From Aureisphaera sp963669405 (GTDB taxonomy: Bacteria > Bacteroidota > Bacteroidia > Flavobacteriales > Flavobacteriaceae): a stretch of 64,000 nucleotides of DNA. Numbering within the stretch: position 1 is the stretch's first letter; each line of letters begins with the position of its first letter. Shown here in pieces: positions 26,101 to 35,166 of the stretch. Position numbers and translations under genes: made by a program. The notes under the pieces were generated by a model that saw nothing but the letters and a program-made list of their open reading frames with translations, ran no database searches and had not been told where the DNA came from. Location: assembly GCA_963669405.2 (NCBI GenBank), contig CAXXHF010000002.1, positions 248,001-312,000 of the forward strand, read 5' to 3'.

Positions 26101-29100
26101 CTTGTCCTAGGTTAAATCTAAATTTAATATGTGTTCTTCTTCCATTTTCACTTGTACGTGTAATCTGAACTGTAGGTCTTCCATCAGTACTTCTCAATCT
26201 AACATTTATCTTTGAACCATCGAGTAAGGTCCCCGACCTCCCCCCTAAAAATTCTTTTACATCTTCAGGGAGCAAACTGTCAAATAGTTCATTAGCTGCA
26301 TCAAATCCACCTTCTCTGTCAAAATTAGTAGTTTTTCCTCCAGTTTCTTCCCCTTTTTCTGAGCTTTCTTTTAAACCATCTAATTTATCATGAAGTCTTT
26401 GAATAGGACTATTACTTTCTCCTTCCGTATCTATATACTTGTCATCAACCTGAAATTGTTCGTCAATCTTATAATTTCCAGTTTCCTTGTCATATCCGTT
26501 CAATCCAAATATAGCATTTTCAGAAGTTTCATTTCCAAAATTCGGGCTCATATAATCATATAGTAGTGCGGCACCTGTAGTAAAAACTTTACCCAATGCA
26601 GCACCTGCAGTTCTTTTTCCTGAATTTTTTGCGGCCTCTTTAGCTACTTCTTTAACGGTTTCTTCTATTACTTTTATTTCGACTAGACCACCACCAATAT
26701 AAGCTGCAGAAGGTGTGTTTTCCGTTTTAATAGGTTCGTGGTTTTTAACATCTTCTCCCGCTGTAGGATCTCCCTCAAGGCCTTCAATCTCAATTTTCCA
26801 AATAGGACTGTTATGCGCAAACTGATAATTGCTAATCGAATAATATTGCTCAGTAATTGGATCACTACCAAAAAACCTGCCAATATCCGGCATGTAGTTG
26901 CGGTACCTGAAGGTAAGCCAGTTTAGGCCCAACTCATCCTGCCTTTCCTGTCCGAGGAAGCTCCATTTCTGTGCCAGTGCGTTTGCGGAGGAGGACGTGT
27001 TGACGTTGTAGCCTGAGTGCCTCAGGCCGAAGGGGTAGTAGTTGGATTCCTCGATGATCTCGCTGCTGGGGTCCACCGAGCCGTTGCCGTCACTGTCCGA
27101 GTAGGTGAGCCGTACGTTGCCCAGGTGGTCCCTGTACCGGTACACGTACTTATAGCCACTGTAGGAGGTCTGCCCCGTGGTGGCGGTGAAGGCCTTCACG
27201 GACCCCGCGGTCCCCGCCACGGGTTCTGTATAGCCCTCCGGTTGGTTGAAGAACTGCAGTTTCAGGCTGCCGGACTCGTTGCTGTAGATGTAGTTGCCCA
27301 CGTATTCGGTGATTTCGGTCGTGCCGTTTATGGCCACGCTCTTCTTCAGTTTGGTGCCCACGGCATCGTAAAGGTACGTAATTGCCCCGGAGGTTGCCCC
27401 ATTGTTCACGGGGACCGTTACGGGGAGGTTGAGGTGGTTGTAGGCAATCTGGGTGGAGATGCCCTTGTTGCGGTCCATGACCATGTTCCCGTTGGCATCG
27501 TAGCCGTAGTCGTCCAGCTGGGTGTTGCTGGCCACGTTCCCGTCCACGAAGCCAAAACCCATATAGGTGCTGCTGTTGCTTTTTTCCAGCACGTTGTCCA
27601 GTTGGTTGCCCGTGTATTCATAGGCCAGGGAGTCCCACAGCCCCGGGGTGTCATGGTTCACGTTGGTTCCCATACGGTCCAGCGATAGGATGTTCCCGTT
27701 GGGGTCATAGGCAATGTTGCCCACGTCGTGGAAGCTGTAGGGGGCCAGGTTGGCAAGCTTGTCCCCCTTGTGCCCCACAGCACCCAGGATGCGGTTCAGG
27801 TCGTCGTAGCTGTACACGTAGGCCCTCAGGTCCTTGTCTTCGTTATCCGTCTTCCAGAGGGTCTGTGCGATGTTGCCGTTGTAGAGGGGTGTCCCCGTGG
27901 CACCCTCCACGCGGTTGTAGTTTATCCTGAAGCTGAACAGGTCGTTGTAGGATTCGGTCTGTGGCCCGAACTCCCCCTTCTTGGCCTCGTAGGCAATGTC
28001 GTTGATGTCGGTGAGCCACCCCCGTATGTTGTAGGCGTAGTCCACGGTCTGCAGGCGGTTGTTGGTCTGGGTGGCAAAGAAGCCGAGGTTCTCCACGCTC
28101 CCCCCGGATGGTCCGCTGAAGTTCACCTTGCCCACAAAGGCCAGGTCCAGGAGCTCGCCCTCAAAGGCCTCCGTCACGGTCTTGAACTTGGTGTTGTTGT
28201 GCCAGAACCCTATCTCGCTGCCGTCCCTCTTTACACGGAACAGGTCCCCGGCGGCATAGGTGCGTCCCGAGTCCACCCCCGTGGTCCCCTTGACCACGGT
28301 CCATACCCGTACCAGGGGGTTGGCAGGGTCTGTGTCGTCATAGTGGAGCTGTATGCCGTAGTCAAAATACCCACCCGTTTGGTTGGCGTTGGCTGGGGTT
28401 ACCAACCCGCCCCGTATGTGGCGGTCGGTCTGGGGTACCGTGAAATCGATCCCGCCATCGCTCGCCGGGGGGATCTCCCCACGGGTTTTGAGGTAGGAGG
28501 CCCAAGCGGGGTTCCACCCGTTGGTGTTGGTACTGGTGATGGCCCCGGTGGGTGAGATATCCACCTCGGTGAGGTCCGTATACCCGTCCAGGAGGGCCGT
28601 GCCGCCCACCCCCTTCCGTACCAGTTGCCCAAGGGCGTCGTAGGTGTTGTGTGCTATGAGTTCCGGTGCCTCGTCGCCTATCTGTTGTTTGTGGGTCAGG
28701 ATCCTGCCCTGTGGGTCATAGGTGAAGTAATCATGCGCAATGATGTTGGGGTTGCCGCTTTTGAGGTGCTGGGTCTCGGTCTCCAGTGTTTTCCCCACAA
28801 AATCCAACAGGCTTTTTGAGATATCGCGGCTCTGTAGGGTGGTGTTGTAGGAGTCTGCATAAATACCCCTTCCCTTACCGTCGTAGGCCGTGAGCGAGGT
28901 GGCCCAGTCACCGGTTCCCAAAGTGCGTACCCTGGTCACGGTGGGCAAGCCGTTTACTGCCGTGGCCACCGCCTGTCCGTAGACCGTGGTTGGCAGTACC
29001 GTGGGGCTGTGGTCCACATAGCGGTCGTAGTAGTTTATGGTAAGTACCTCCATACCCGTCAGCGGATAGGCCTGGCTGGTATAGTACAGGGCCACATCGC

Positions 29101-30307
29101 CCACCTGCGTTGGGGTGGTGGTGGGTTCTTCGTTCCAGTACTGTGGTATGAGCAGGTCGTTCTCCATCTGTGTTTTTGAGGAACCGGCAGGGGGCGTATA
29201 GATGCCCGTATAGGCCACCCGCCCCAGGGCATCGTATTTGGTGAAGAGCCATTTGTTGCTGTCGGCCCGCATGTTGGCATCTTGGGTAAGCACGGGGCGG
29301 TCCAGTTTGTCGTAGAGGATGTATTCCACGCCCTTGCCCGGTATTTTCTTTTCCACAAGGCGGTTTCGGTAATCGTAGCGGTACTGGTAGCCAAGGCCGT
29401 CCAGTACGCTGGTTGCAATGGCATTGTTGTTCTGGGTGTCCAGTATGCCTTCGGAAGCTTTGGGCGGGAGTACATAGGTCAGGTTCCCAAAATCGTCATA
29501 GATATAGTAGGTATCGTGGTTGTTGGGCAGGGCGGGGGACTTGCCGGGGTCTGCCACCGTGTTGCGCTTCAGGATGGTCTGCCCGGATCTGTTGGTGTAT
29601 TCCTTGGTGCGCCCGTGTATCCCGTCTGCGGTTTCCCAGTTCTCGTCCCTGGTCTCGGTCACGAACAGCGAACCACTGGGGTAGTGTCCCAGATAATTGA
29701 GCTGTGGTGCGCCCGGGGTACCGTTGGGGAAGGTAACCCTGAAGTTGTGGATGCCCCCCCCGTTGGTGAGGTAACTGTACCGTATGGTATGGTCACCGTT
29801 GCCAAGGGTGTCCACTTTCCAGTCCATCCCGGGGGCGGCCTGTTTCTGTACCCGGTTAAGGGGGGAGTTTTCGTAAACGGTCTGCGAATAGGCATTGATG
29901 GCCCCGTTTCCGTCACTGTCGTCCGCATGGTTGCTGAGGTAATATTGGTGCTGCGGCACCAGTGGGTCCAGCTCGTAGCCCCCCTGGTTGCCCAAGGCGG
30001 GATAGGGCAGGTGCTGCAGGGCCTGCCTGCCCAGGGCGTCGTACTGGCTAGGGGTGATGATGTCCTGGCCACTGCCGCCTGCCCGTACGCCCACCTGTTG
30101 CAGGGGGCGCCCCAAGCCATCGTAATAGACGATGGATTCTATTTTGAGGTCGTTGGTACTGGCGTCATTGGCCAGGTTCTCCACGGCAGCCCGGTCCATT
30201 CCATGGGGATAGGAGGTCTGCTGCACGTAGTTCTGGTTCGCGGTGGGCTGGGTCTGCCCGAAACCGGCCACGGATAAAAGAAGGGTGGTATATAGTATGT
30301 TTTTCAT
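26087..30307 (-). CDS. full-length RHS/YD-repeat protein with variable C-terminal toxin
   Basis: 1406 residues from the Met at 30307, chosen for the signal peptide KNILYTTLLLSVAGFGQTQ; an upstream in-frame Met adds a 19-residue basic leader. N-terminal segment (IESIVYYDGLGRPLQQVGV), YD repeats (YDDFGNLTYVL, YDKLDRPVL, YDALGRVAYTG, YDDLNRI) and RHS core (YYPFGLRHSGYNVNTSS...GLNWLTFRYRNYMPDIGRFF). Codons up to about 26,900 are very GC-rich (40 of 60 bases at 27061-27120), then composition drops sharply for the last 260 residues. The C-terminus has a hydrophobic stretch and a final module FDAANELFDSLLPEDVKEF...LLDGSKINVRLRSTDGRPTV, which looks like a small toxin domain recurrent at RHS ends; activity unassigned. 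The immunity gene overlaps its 3' end. Confidence 0.9.
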   Translation of the reverse strand: MKNILYTTLLLSVAGFGQTQPTANQNYVQQTSYPHGMDRAAVENLANDASTNDLKIESIVYYDGLGRPLQQVGVRAGGSGQDIITPSQYDALGRQALQHLPYPALGNQGGYELDPLVPQHQYYLSNHADDSDGNGAINAYSQTVYENSPLNRVQKQAAPGMDWKVDTLGNGDHTIRYSYLTNGGGIHNFRVTFPNGTPGAPQLNYLGHYPSGSLFVTETRDENWETADGIHGRTKEYTNRSGQTILKRNTVADPGKSPALPNNHDTYYIYDDFGNLTYVLPPKASEGILDTQNNNAIATSVLDGLGYQYRYDYRNRLVEKKIPGKGVEYILYDKLDRPVLTQDANMRADSNKWLFTKYDALGRVAYTGIYTPPAGSSKTQMENDLLIPQYWNEEPTTTPTQVGDVALYYTSQAYPLTGMEVLTINYYDRYVDHSPTVLPTTVYGQAVATAVNGLPTVTRVRTLGTGDWATSLTAYDGKGRGIYADSYNTTLQSRDISKSLLDFVGKTLETETQHLKSGNPNIIAHDYFTYDPQGRILTHKQQIGDEAPELIAHNTYDALGQLVRKGVGGTALLDGYTDLTEVDISPTGAITSTNTNGWNPAWASYLKTRGEIPPASDGGIDFTVPQTDRHIRGGLVTPANANQTGGYFDYGIQLHYDDTDPANPLVRVWTVVKGTTGVDSGRTYAAGDLFRVKRDGSEIGFWHNNTKFKTVTEAFEGELLDLAFVGKVNFSGPSGGSVENLGFFATQTNNRLQTVDYAYNIRGWLTDINDIAYEAKKGEFGPQTESYNDLFSFRINYNRVEGATGTPLYNGNIAQTLWKTDNEDKDLRAYVYSYDDLNRILGAVGHKGDKLANLAPYSFHDVGNIAYDPNGNILSLDRMGTNVNHDTPGLWDSLAYEYTGNQLDNVLEKSNSSTYMGFGFVDGNVASNTQLDDYGYDANGNMVMDRNKGISTQIAYNHLNLPVTVPVNNGATSGAITYLYDAVGTKLKKSVAINGTTEITEYVGNYIYSNESGSLKLQFFNQPEGYTEPVAGTAGSVKAFTATTGQTSYSGYKYVYRYRDHLGNVRLTYSDSDGNGSVDPSSEIIEESNYYPFGLRHSGYNVNTSSSANALAQKWSFLGQERQDELGLNWLTFRYRNYMPDIGRFFGSDPITEQYYSISNYQFAHNSPIWKIEIEGLEGDPTAGEDVKNHEPIKTENTPSAAYIGGGLVEIKVIEETVKEVAKEAAKNSGKRTAGAALGKVFTTGAALLYDYMSPNFGNETSENAIFGLNGYDKETGNYKIDEQFQVDDKYIDTEGESNSPIQRLHDKLDGLKESSEKGEETGGKTTNFDREGGFDAANELFDSLLPEDVKEFLGGRSGTLLDGSKINVRLRSTDGRPTVQITRTSENGRRTHIKFRFNLGQDEEE
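26962..27034 (-). repeat. RHS-core 73-bp repeat, copy A (in intact gene)
   Basis: Intact-gene copy of the core DNA shared with 24149-24220 and 22061-22133, just upstream of the composition break at the start of the variable tip. Confidence 0.9.
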
Positions 30308-30791
30308 CGGTGTTTTTTTTATTGTGGAGTACAGGTGTTTCCTTTGAACAAAGAAATGTCTCATATGTGAATACCATTAATAATATTATTCAATAACGTT
30401 TTAGTTGTCATAAAGACAATCAATGTATTGACACCTTCCCGCGAAGGGAGGGTTTATGTTAGAGGGGAGATTATGTGTTCTAATGAAGGAACAATTAAAA
30501 ATAATAAAAAACATGCTGGCTATTAAATAAGTATGCAGCTTGATCTGACGATTTAAGAATTTCGTGTTCTTCGTTCTCCTTAAGGTATTGACAATAAAAT
30601 ATTTATCCCATAAATAAAAAATTCAATTTTTAAGCATCATACTCTTTGAAATGAGATTTTTATTATGAAACGGTCTATCAAAAAGAGGATTTCTTATTTT
30701 GTTACACTAAACTTGTTTTCTAAACTCACCTTAGTGCTTACCATATCAAATGGAAATCAATTTAATTCAACCTACATTAAGCTTTTAGGAA
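30308..30791. other. gene-free spacer above the second RHS gene
   Basis: About 480 AT-rich bases with no convincing gene; a 62-codon plus-strand frame at 30665 has no signal or ribosome site. Small inverted repeats occur (TTGTC-ATAAA-GACAA near 30410). It should hold the RHS promoter, but I see no exact TAnnTTTG match at a good position. Confidence 0.4.
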
Positions 30792-32741
30792 TCATGAAGA
30801 CGTATCAATATTACGAGTCAAAAGATACTTGTTTGTGTCGTCTGTCAATATGATTAGATTGTTCTTGGCTCTAGATATGGCAACATAGAGTTCTTTATCC
30901 ATATCAAACGATTTATTTCTAACAATTAAAATAATTGAATCAGACTCTAGCCCTTTAAATAGGGAAGATTGAATAACGGGTATGTAGTTTTCTGATAGTT
31001 TATAAGGTGAATTTCCTATTTCATAATCCTTAAAATCATACATCCCCTCATCCCAATCTTCATTTTGAAAGAATGAAATTATTTCAATAGTAGCAATTGA
31101 AAAGTCATTTCTATTACTGAAAAGCCTAATTTTCCCGTCTTTGTTTTTCCAATATAGCTTGCTTCTTAGTTTTATATTATTATTGAACTTTTGATGTTCT
31201 TTTGGTGAAACATAAAAACTATTGGCTAAATCAAAGACAATCTTTTTGTCTTCTTCAGTAGGTAGTGGATTATCGGTCAAGCTTTCTAAAAGGCTTAAGG
31301 TTTCTTTTTTCGTGTACTTGGTCCTGCTTTTTTTAACCCTGGTTATGGCTTTTAAAAAAAGTAACTGTATTTCTGATTTCCAATGAGTTCCTATTGGGTA
31401 TTTAATGGAAAACTCTTTTAGGTTTAAATTATCAAAAGTGATATCGCCAGCCAAAAGGGTAACTATGTTTTTACAGTTGGTATTGATACCCAACCATTGG
31501 ATCGCTAACTTAATTTTTGAATTTAAATCTACCGTTGCGTATTCAAAGACCTTTAATCTCCCAGTACCTATTAACTCTTTGGAAGGAGAAGGTGCCGAAT
31601 GATGAAGGTTAGCTCTTAGATATTCATAAATAGCACCTGAATTTCTACAGTTTTTAGATAGATCTATAATGGTTTCTTTTATAGGATAATTAGCCCTATG
31701 TGGCAAAAGGGCCTGATTATCATCATGGAATATGTATAAAATTCCGTGGTCATTATCTTTCAAAACAATCTGTATTATTTCCCACCATTCATTTCTAAAA
31801 TCTTGTGCTTCATCAACAATTACTGCATCAAAGGTGATTTCGTCTCTTTTTAAATTGTCAATTGCACTTTTAAGTTCAGTTTTTGTAGGTTCACTGAATT
31901 TGGACCATTTATACGTATTGCTCAATTGTTTGTTGATCAATTTATAGATCCATTCTTCAAAAGAAACCACATATATTGGTTTTCCTTTGGTAAATGATTT
32001 TATGTAGTTTGATAAAAAAGGATTGTGACATATGATTATTGTAGACAGACCGGCTTCTGACAGACGAATTGCTTTTTCTATTGCAATCAATGTCTTACCA
32101 GATCCTGCACAACCAGAAATACGGACTCTCTTAAAATGCCTTAACATCTTTAAGACATTAAACTGTTCTGAGGTTAGTTTTTCATATTTAGAATCTAGAG
32201 ATTCTTTATCTTTTGTAAAGTCAAAAGAAAACGTGTCTTCATTTTCAATATAATCAGAAACTATAAGGTTTTCCTTTTCCAGATAATCATATAGCTGAAC
32301 TTTTAAATCATCAATATTTTTATATATCGATGTAAAATGTTCCATCTCCTTTAGTTTTTCTTTGAAGGAAAACAACTCTTTCTTTTGTTCACCATCAAAA
32401 TCATTAACATTGATAGGGATTCTTTTATGGTATGTTAATATTTTCGGCTTTCCTTTTAGTAAGAAATAGGAATGTGCAATTTCAAATTCCTCTAAAGTGT
32501 ACTTTCCAATCTTATCATCGAATAACATTAAAAAAACATCACAATTTACTATGGCTTGATTGTATTCATCTTGCAATCTTGTTTCAGATACAGAATTATT
32601 GAAATCTTCCCAAATCACCAACTCAACAAAGTAATTTCGTTTAATAAGCTCTTTGTTTTTCCTATTAAAAAAAACTTCAAGTTCTGTCCTATCTGCAATG
32701 AAATCTAAAGAAGATGCAATGAAAATTTTAATTCTATTCAT
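30792..32741 (-). CDS. TIR/DUF4062-like domain fused to SF1-helicase-like ATPase
   Basis: 649 residues. The N-terminus (KIFIASSLDFIADRTELE...CDVFLMLFDDKIGKYTLEEFEIAH, residues 4-90) looks like a DUF4062/TIR-type domain with its conserved early strand, acidic loop and late EEFxxA helix. From about 190 follows a superfamily 1 helicase fold: Walker A GCAGSGKT (210-217), Walker B DAVIVDEAQD (305-314), motif III-like FHDDNQAL (338-345), NCRNS (364-368) and motif VI YVAISRAKNNLIIL near the C-terminus. No signal peptide. TIR-like domains on ATPase chassis are frequent in anti-phage systems, where the first domain acts on NAD+ or nucleotides after the second senses infection. It is a single gene on its own strand stretch beside the toxin locus. 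Helicase fold is sure; the N-terminal call and defence role are inference. Confidence 0.75.
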   Translation of the reverse strand: MNRIKIFIASSLDFIADRTELEVFFNRKNKELIKRNYFVELVIWEDFNNSVSETRLQDEYNQAIVNCDVFLMLFDDKIGKYTLEEFEIAHSYFLLKGKPKILTYHKRIPINVNDFDGEQKKELFSFKEKLKEMEHFTSIYKNIDDLKVQLYDYLEKENLIVSDYIENEDTFSFDFTKDKESLDSKYEKLTSEQFNVLKMLRHFKRVRISGCAGSGKTLIAIEKAIRLSEAGLSTIIICHNPFLSNYIKSFTKGKPIYVVSFEEWIYKLINKQLSNTYKWSKFSEPTKTELKSAIDNLKRDEITFDAVIVDEAQDFRNEWWEIIQIVLKDNDHGILYIFHDDNQALLPHRANYPIKETIIDLSKNCRNSGAIYEYLRANLHHSAPSPSKELIGTGRLKVFEYATVDLNSKIKLAIQWLGINTNCKNIVTLLAGDITFDNLNLKEFSIKYPIGTHWKSEIQLLFLKAITRVKKSRTKYTKKETLSLLESLTDNPLPTEEDKKIVFDLANSFYVSPKEHQKFNNNIKLRSKLYWKNKDGKIRLFSNRNDFSIATIEIISFFQNEDWDEGMYDFKDYEIGNSPYKLSENYIPVIQSSLFKGLESDSIILIVRNKSFDMDKELYVAISRAKNNLIILTDDTNKYLLTRNIDTSS

Positions 32742-33151
32742 AAATGAATTACAATCAAATTTTTAAGTGATTAAAAAATAAAGCTTTGCTAAATTAATTT
32801 AATTCAACTATTATTCTTGATTCTTACCAAGAACATAAATTATAATTAAACTTTCAACAAGAAATATTTATAGGAAATTATAAGACAAGAAGGGTTTTTT
32901 AATAACAAAAAAGTACCTAATTGATGTTGGCAATGAACAGTTTGCCAACCACTTGCAGGTATTATAAATATAAGATATTAAGAAAATTCCTACAAAATTA
33001 TTGAACGATAGTAGTGCCAAATAATTCCCTAGAGGTGTTAAGTTTTAACATAAAATTGATTTTTAATCGATGTTATTTGCATTTTATCGGATTTAATTGT
33101 AGAATTGGACTGTGAAGGCCTATTGCCCCCAAACCTATAAATCTAGTTGTC
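32742..33151. other. gene-free spacer between divergent genes
   Basis: About 410 very AT-rich bases between the minus-strand helicase-like gene and the plus-strand gene at 33152. No coding frame, strong hairpin or repeat seen. It must contain both promoters. Confidence 0.4.
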
Positions 33152-33592
33152 ATGAAATTAAAATTACTTACAGTTGTTCTATTACTATTCACAACCCTTT
33201 CTATTGCGCAAAAAACTGTGAGACAGCCATCTATCATCGCAGATGATGTTTCCATTAGCAAGTATCATGATCGAGAAGATCTTCAAAAAATGAGAAAAGG
33301 TCAACTATTGCAATTATACAATAAGCGTATAGAAGTAATCATCAAGATTTTACCAAACATTGCATTCGCAACCAAACCTGGTGTCACCATGTCATCCTTG
33401 GGTATTCCAGATACCAAAGAAAATCGCGCTGCACTTTTGGCTAACACAGCGGCTACAACCACTTACTTTCAAAATACAGTACAGTTTCAAAAAATTGTAC
33501 TCCCCTATTCTGATAAAAGTAACCTGATTGCTGCTATACTGTTTTATGAAGAAACCTTGAAGGCATTGCACACCTATGAGGACTTTAATTAA
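33152..33592 (+). CDS. small exported protein of unknown function
   Basis: 146 residues. A clean signal peptide (KLKLLTVVLLLFTTLSIAQ) is followed by a mostly alpha-helical chain with no recognised family (DREDLQKMRKGQLLQLYNKR, NRAALLANTAATTTYFQNTV). It precedes the T9SS adhesin operon on the same strand with 163 bases between, which contain a separate promoter candidate. A role with the operon is not shown. Confidence 0.65.
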   Translation: MKLKLLTVVLLLFTTLSIAQKTVRQPSIIADDVSISKYHDREDLQKMRKGQLLQLYNKRIEVIIKILPNIAFATKPGVTMSSLGIPDTKENRAALLANTAATTTYFQNTVQFQKIVLPYSDKSNLIAAILFYEETLKALHTYEDFN

Positions 33593-33685
33593 GGAATAGA
33601 GCGCTTTTTCCAAATTTAACATTTCTTACGCAATTTAAAATAGTGATTATCGTTATGTTAAATTTTGTGCATTTCATCGTATTTT

Positions 33686-33716
33686 TTTGCACTTAATGGA
33701 ATTAATGTTATCTTTA
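33686..33716 (+). promoter_or_regulatory. candidate promoter of the T9SS adhesin operon
   Basis: TTTG at 33686-33689, 19-base spacer, TATCTTTA at 33709-33716: Bacteroidota -33/-7 layout with one mismatch in the -7 box. The first start codon (33756) is about 33 bases beyond the expected transcription start. Confidence 0.45.
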
Positions 33717-33755
33717 ACCATATATTTATGAAGTATTTAACATAACTGGTTGTTT

Positions 33756-35063
33756 ATGAAAAAAAACTACTCCCCCCTAATATTTTTATTGCTATTACCC
33801 TTTTTCAGCTTGTTTTCTCAACAAGAAAAAGGAATATATGGTAATGAAAATTGGTTAAGCATCTGGACAGAATTCAATCCGGGTGCCCAAGAATATCCCG
33901 AACCCACACAAATACTATCAGGAACCATTACAACGGACATTAAATTGTCTAAAAAAGAAACATATCTCTTACTTGGTGATGTATTTGTTACCGATAGCAC
34001 AACACTTTCTATTGAAGCAGGAACAGTCATTCTTGCAGATTACAAGTCTAAAGCTTCACTTATCATTAGTGATGGCTCAAAAATTATGGCCGAAGGAACT
34101 CAAACAGATCCCATTATATTTTCATCTAACAGAAGTGTTAGGAAAAAAGGAGATTGGGGCGGCATTTTTATTTTAGGAAATGCTCCCGTAAATAAAGTTG
34201 GAGAAAATTGGGGGCTGGATTATGGTCTTAGACCTCCATCTCCTGAAATAATGCGTTATGGCGGAGATGATACGGCAAGTGATTCTGGTATTTTAAGATA
34301 TGTAAGAATTGAATATGCTGGAAAAAGAACGAAGGAATTTGGAAACTTTAATGGTCTTACACTAGCTGGAGTTGGTGATGGCACATTAATAGAAAATGTA
34401 ATGGTCTCCTATAGCGAAGGGAGTTCTTTCTACGTTCTTGGTGGAAATACAATACTATTTCAACTGGTATCATTTAGATCGAAAAAGAATGATTATATAT
34501 TTAATTACGGCGCACAATCTTTATTCACAAATTCTCTAGCAGTTAAATCTCCTTACTTTAATGCATCTAGGGGATCTAGTAGTATTTATGTGGCGTCATA
34601 CGAAAATAAAGCAGAGGTAGACCCAACCAAAAAAGGCACCTATCTATATGCCGAAAATTTAACATTGCTTGTTTTAAGCAAGGATTTGGCAGCAGACATT
34701 AAAGTAGGTCTGGTTCATGAAGGAATGTACGTTAAAAACGGAGCATCATTTTTCTTGAACAAAAGTATCTTTTCGGGCTTCAATCCTGCAGTAGTTCTGG
34801 AAAACAAAATTGCAATCAACAATGAAAATCTCGGAAATATGCGATTTACCGATATGTATTTCAATAATTGCAAAGGAAATATTTTCACTGAAAATGTGCC
34901 AAATAACGAAGACTTAGAGAATTGGTATGGTAATGCCGCTTTTGGAAACGTGTATTCTCGAGGTTCGGATTCCGAAACTTTTATCGACGCGAAAAATTTG
35001 GACAAACCAGATTTTAGATTAAGAATCAACAAAATTATAGCCAGCAGCCTTCCTGAAGAATAA
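33756..35063 (+). CDS. secreted right-handed beta-helix protein
   Basis: 435 residues from the ATG at 33756; a TTG two codons earlier is less likely. Signal peptide (PLIFLLLLPFFSLFSQ), then GTITTDIKLSKKETYLLLGD, VFVTDSTTLSIEAGTVI, KIMAEGTQTDPIIFSS and GDWGGIFILGNAPVN, the pattern of parallel beta-helix surface proteins common in Bacteroidota. No T9SS sorting domain is visible at the C-terminus (ends LRINKIIASSLPEE), so it may be periplasmic or outer-leaflet associated. It is the first gene of the adhesin operon, 104 bases before the small type B cargo. Confidence 0.7.
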   Translation: MKKNYSPLIFLLLLPFFSLFSQQEKGIYGNENWLSIWTEFNPGAQEYPEPTQILSGTITTDIKLSKKETYLLLGDVFVTDSTTLSIEAGTVILADYKSKASLIISDGSKIMAEGTQTDPIIFSSNRSVRKKGDWGGIFILGNAPVNKVGENWGLDYGLRPPSPEIMRYGGDDTASDSGILRYVRIEYAGKRTKEFGNFNGLTLAGVGDGTLIENVMVSYSEGSSFYVLGGNTILFQLVSFRSKKNDYIFNYGAQSLFTNSLAVKSPYFNASRGSSSIYVASYENKAEVDPTKKGTYLYAENLTLLVLSKDLAADIKVGLVHEGMYVKNGASFFLNKSIFSGFNPAVVLENKIAINNENLGNMRFTDMYFNNCKGNIFTENVPNNEDLENWYGNAAFGNVYSRGSDSETFIDAKNLDKPDFRLRINKIIASSLPEE

Positions 35064-35166
35064 TAGGAACATACATTATAGTATACACTGACTTACATCT
35101 TGTGAATCTTTCTGGATGTAAGGATATAACTAATTCAATTGGGTTATAAACAATAAAAACATCTGG

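Noticed and set aside
27017..30277. Long open frames on the plus strand (223, 275 and 331 codons) opposite the second RHS gene
   Set aside because: They arise because the RHS core is GC-rich and stop codons are rare in all frames; products have no domain, no ribosome site, and the minus-strand RHS reading is unambiguous.
30665..30853. 62-codon plus-strand frame above the helicase-like gene
   Set aside because: Overlaps the 3' end of the helicase-like gene, lacks signal or domain, and has no clear ribosome site.
33750..33755. TTG start two codons upstream of the beta-helix protein start
   Set aside because: The ATG at 33756 begins directly with a lysine-rich signal peptide and needs no extension.
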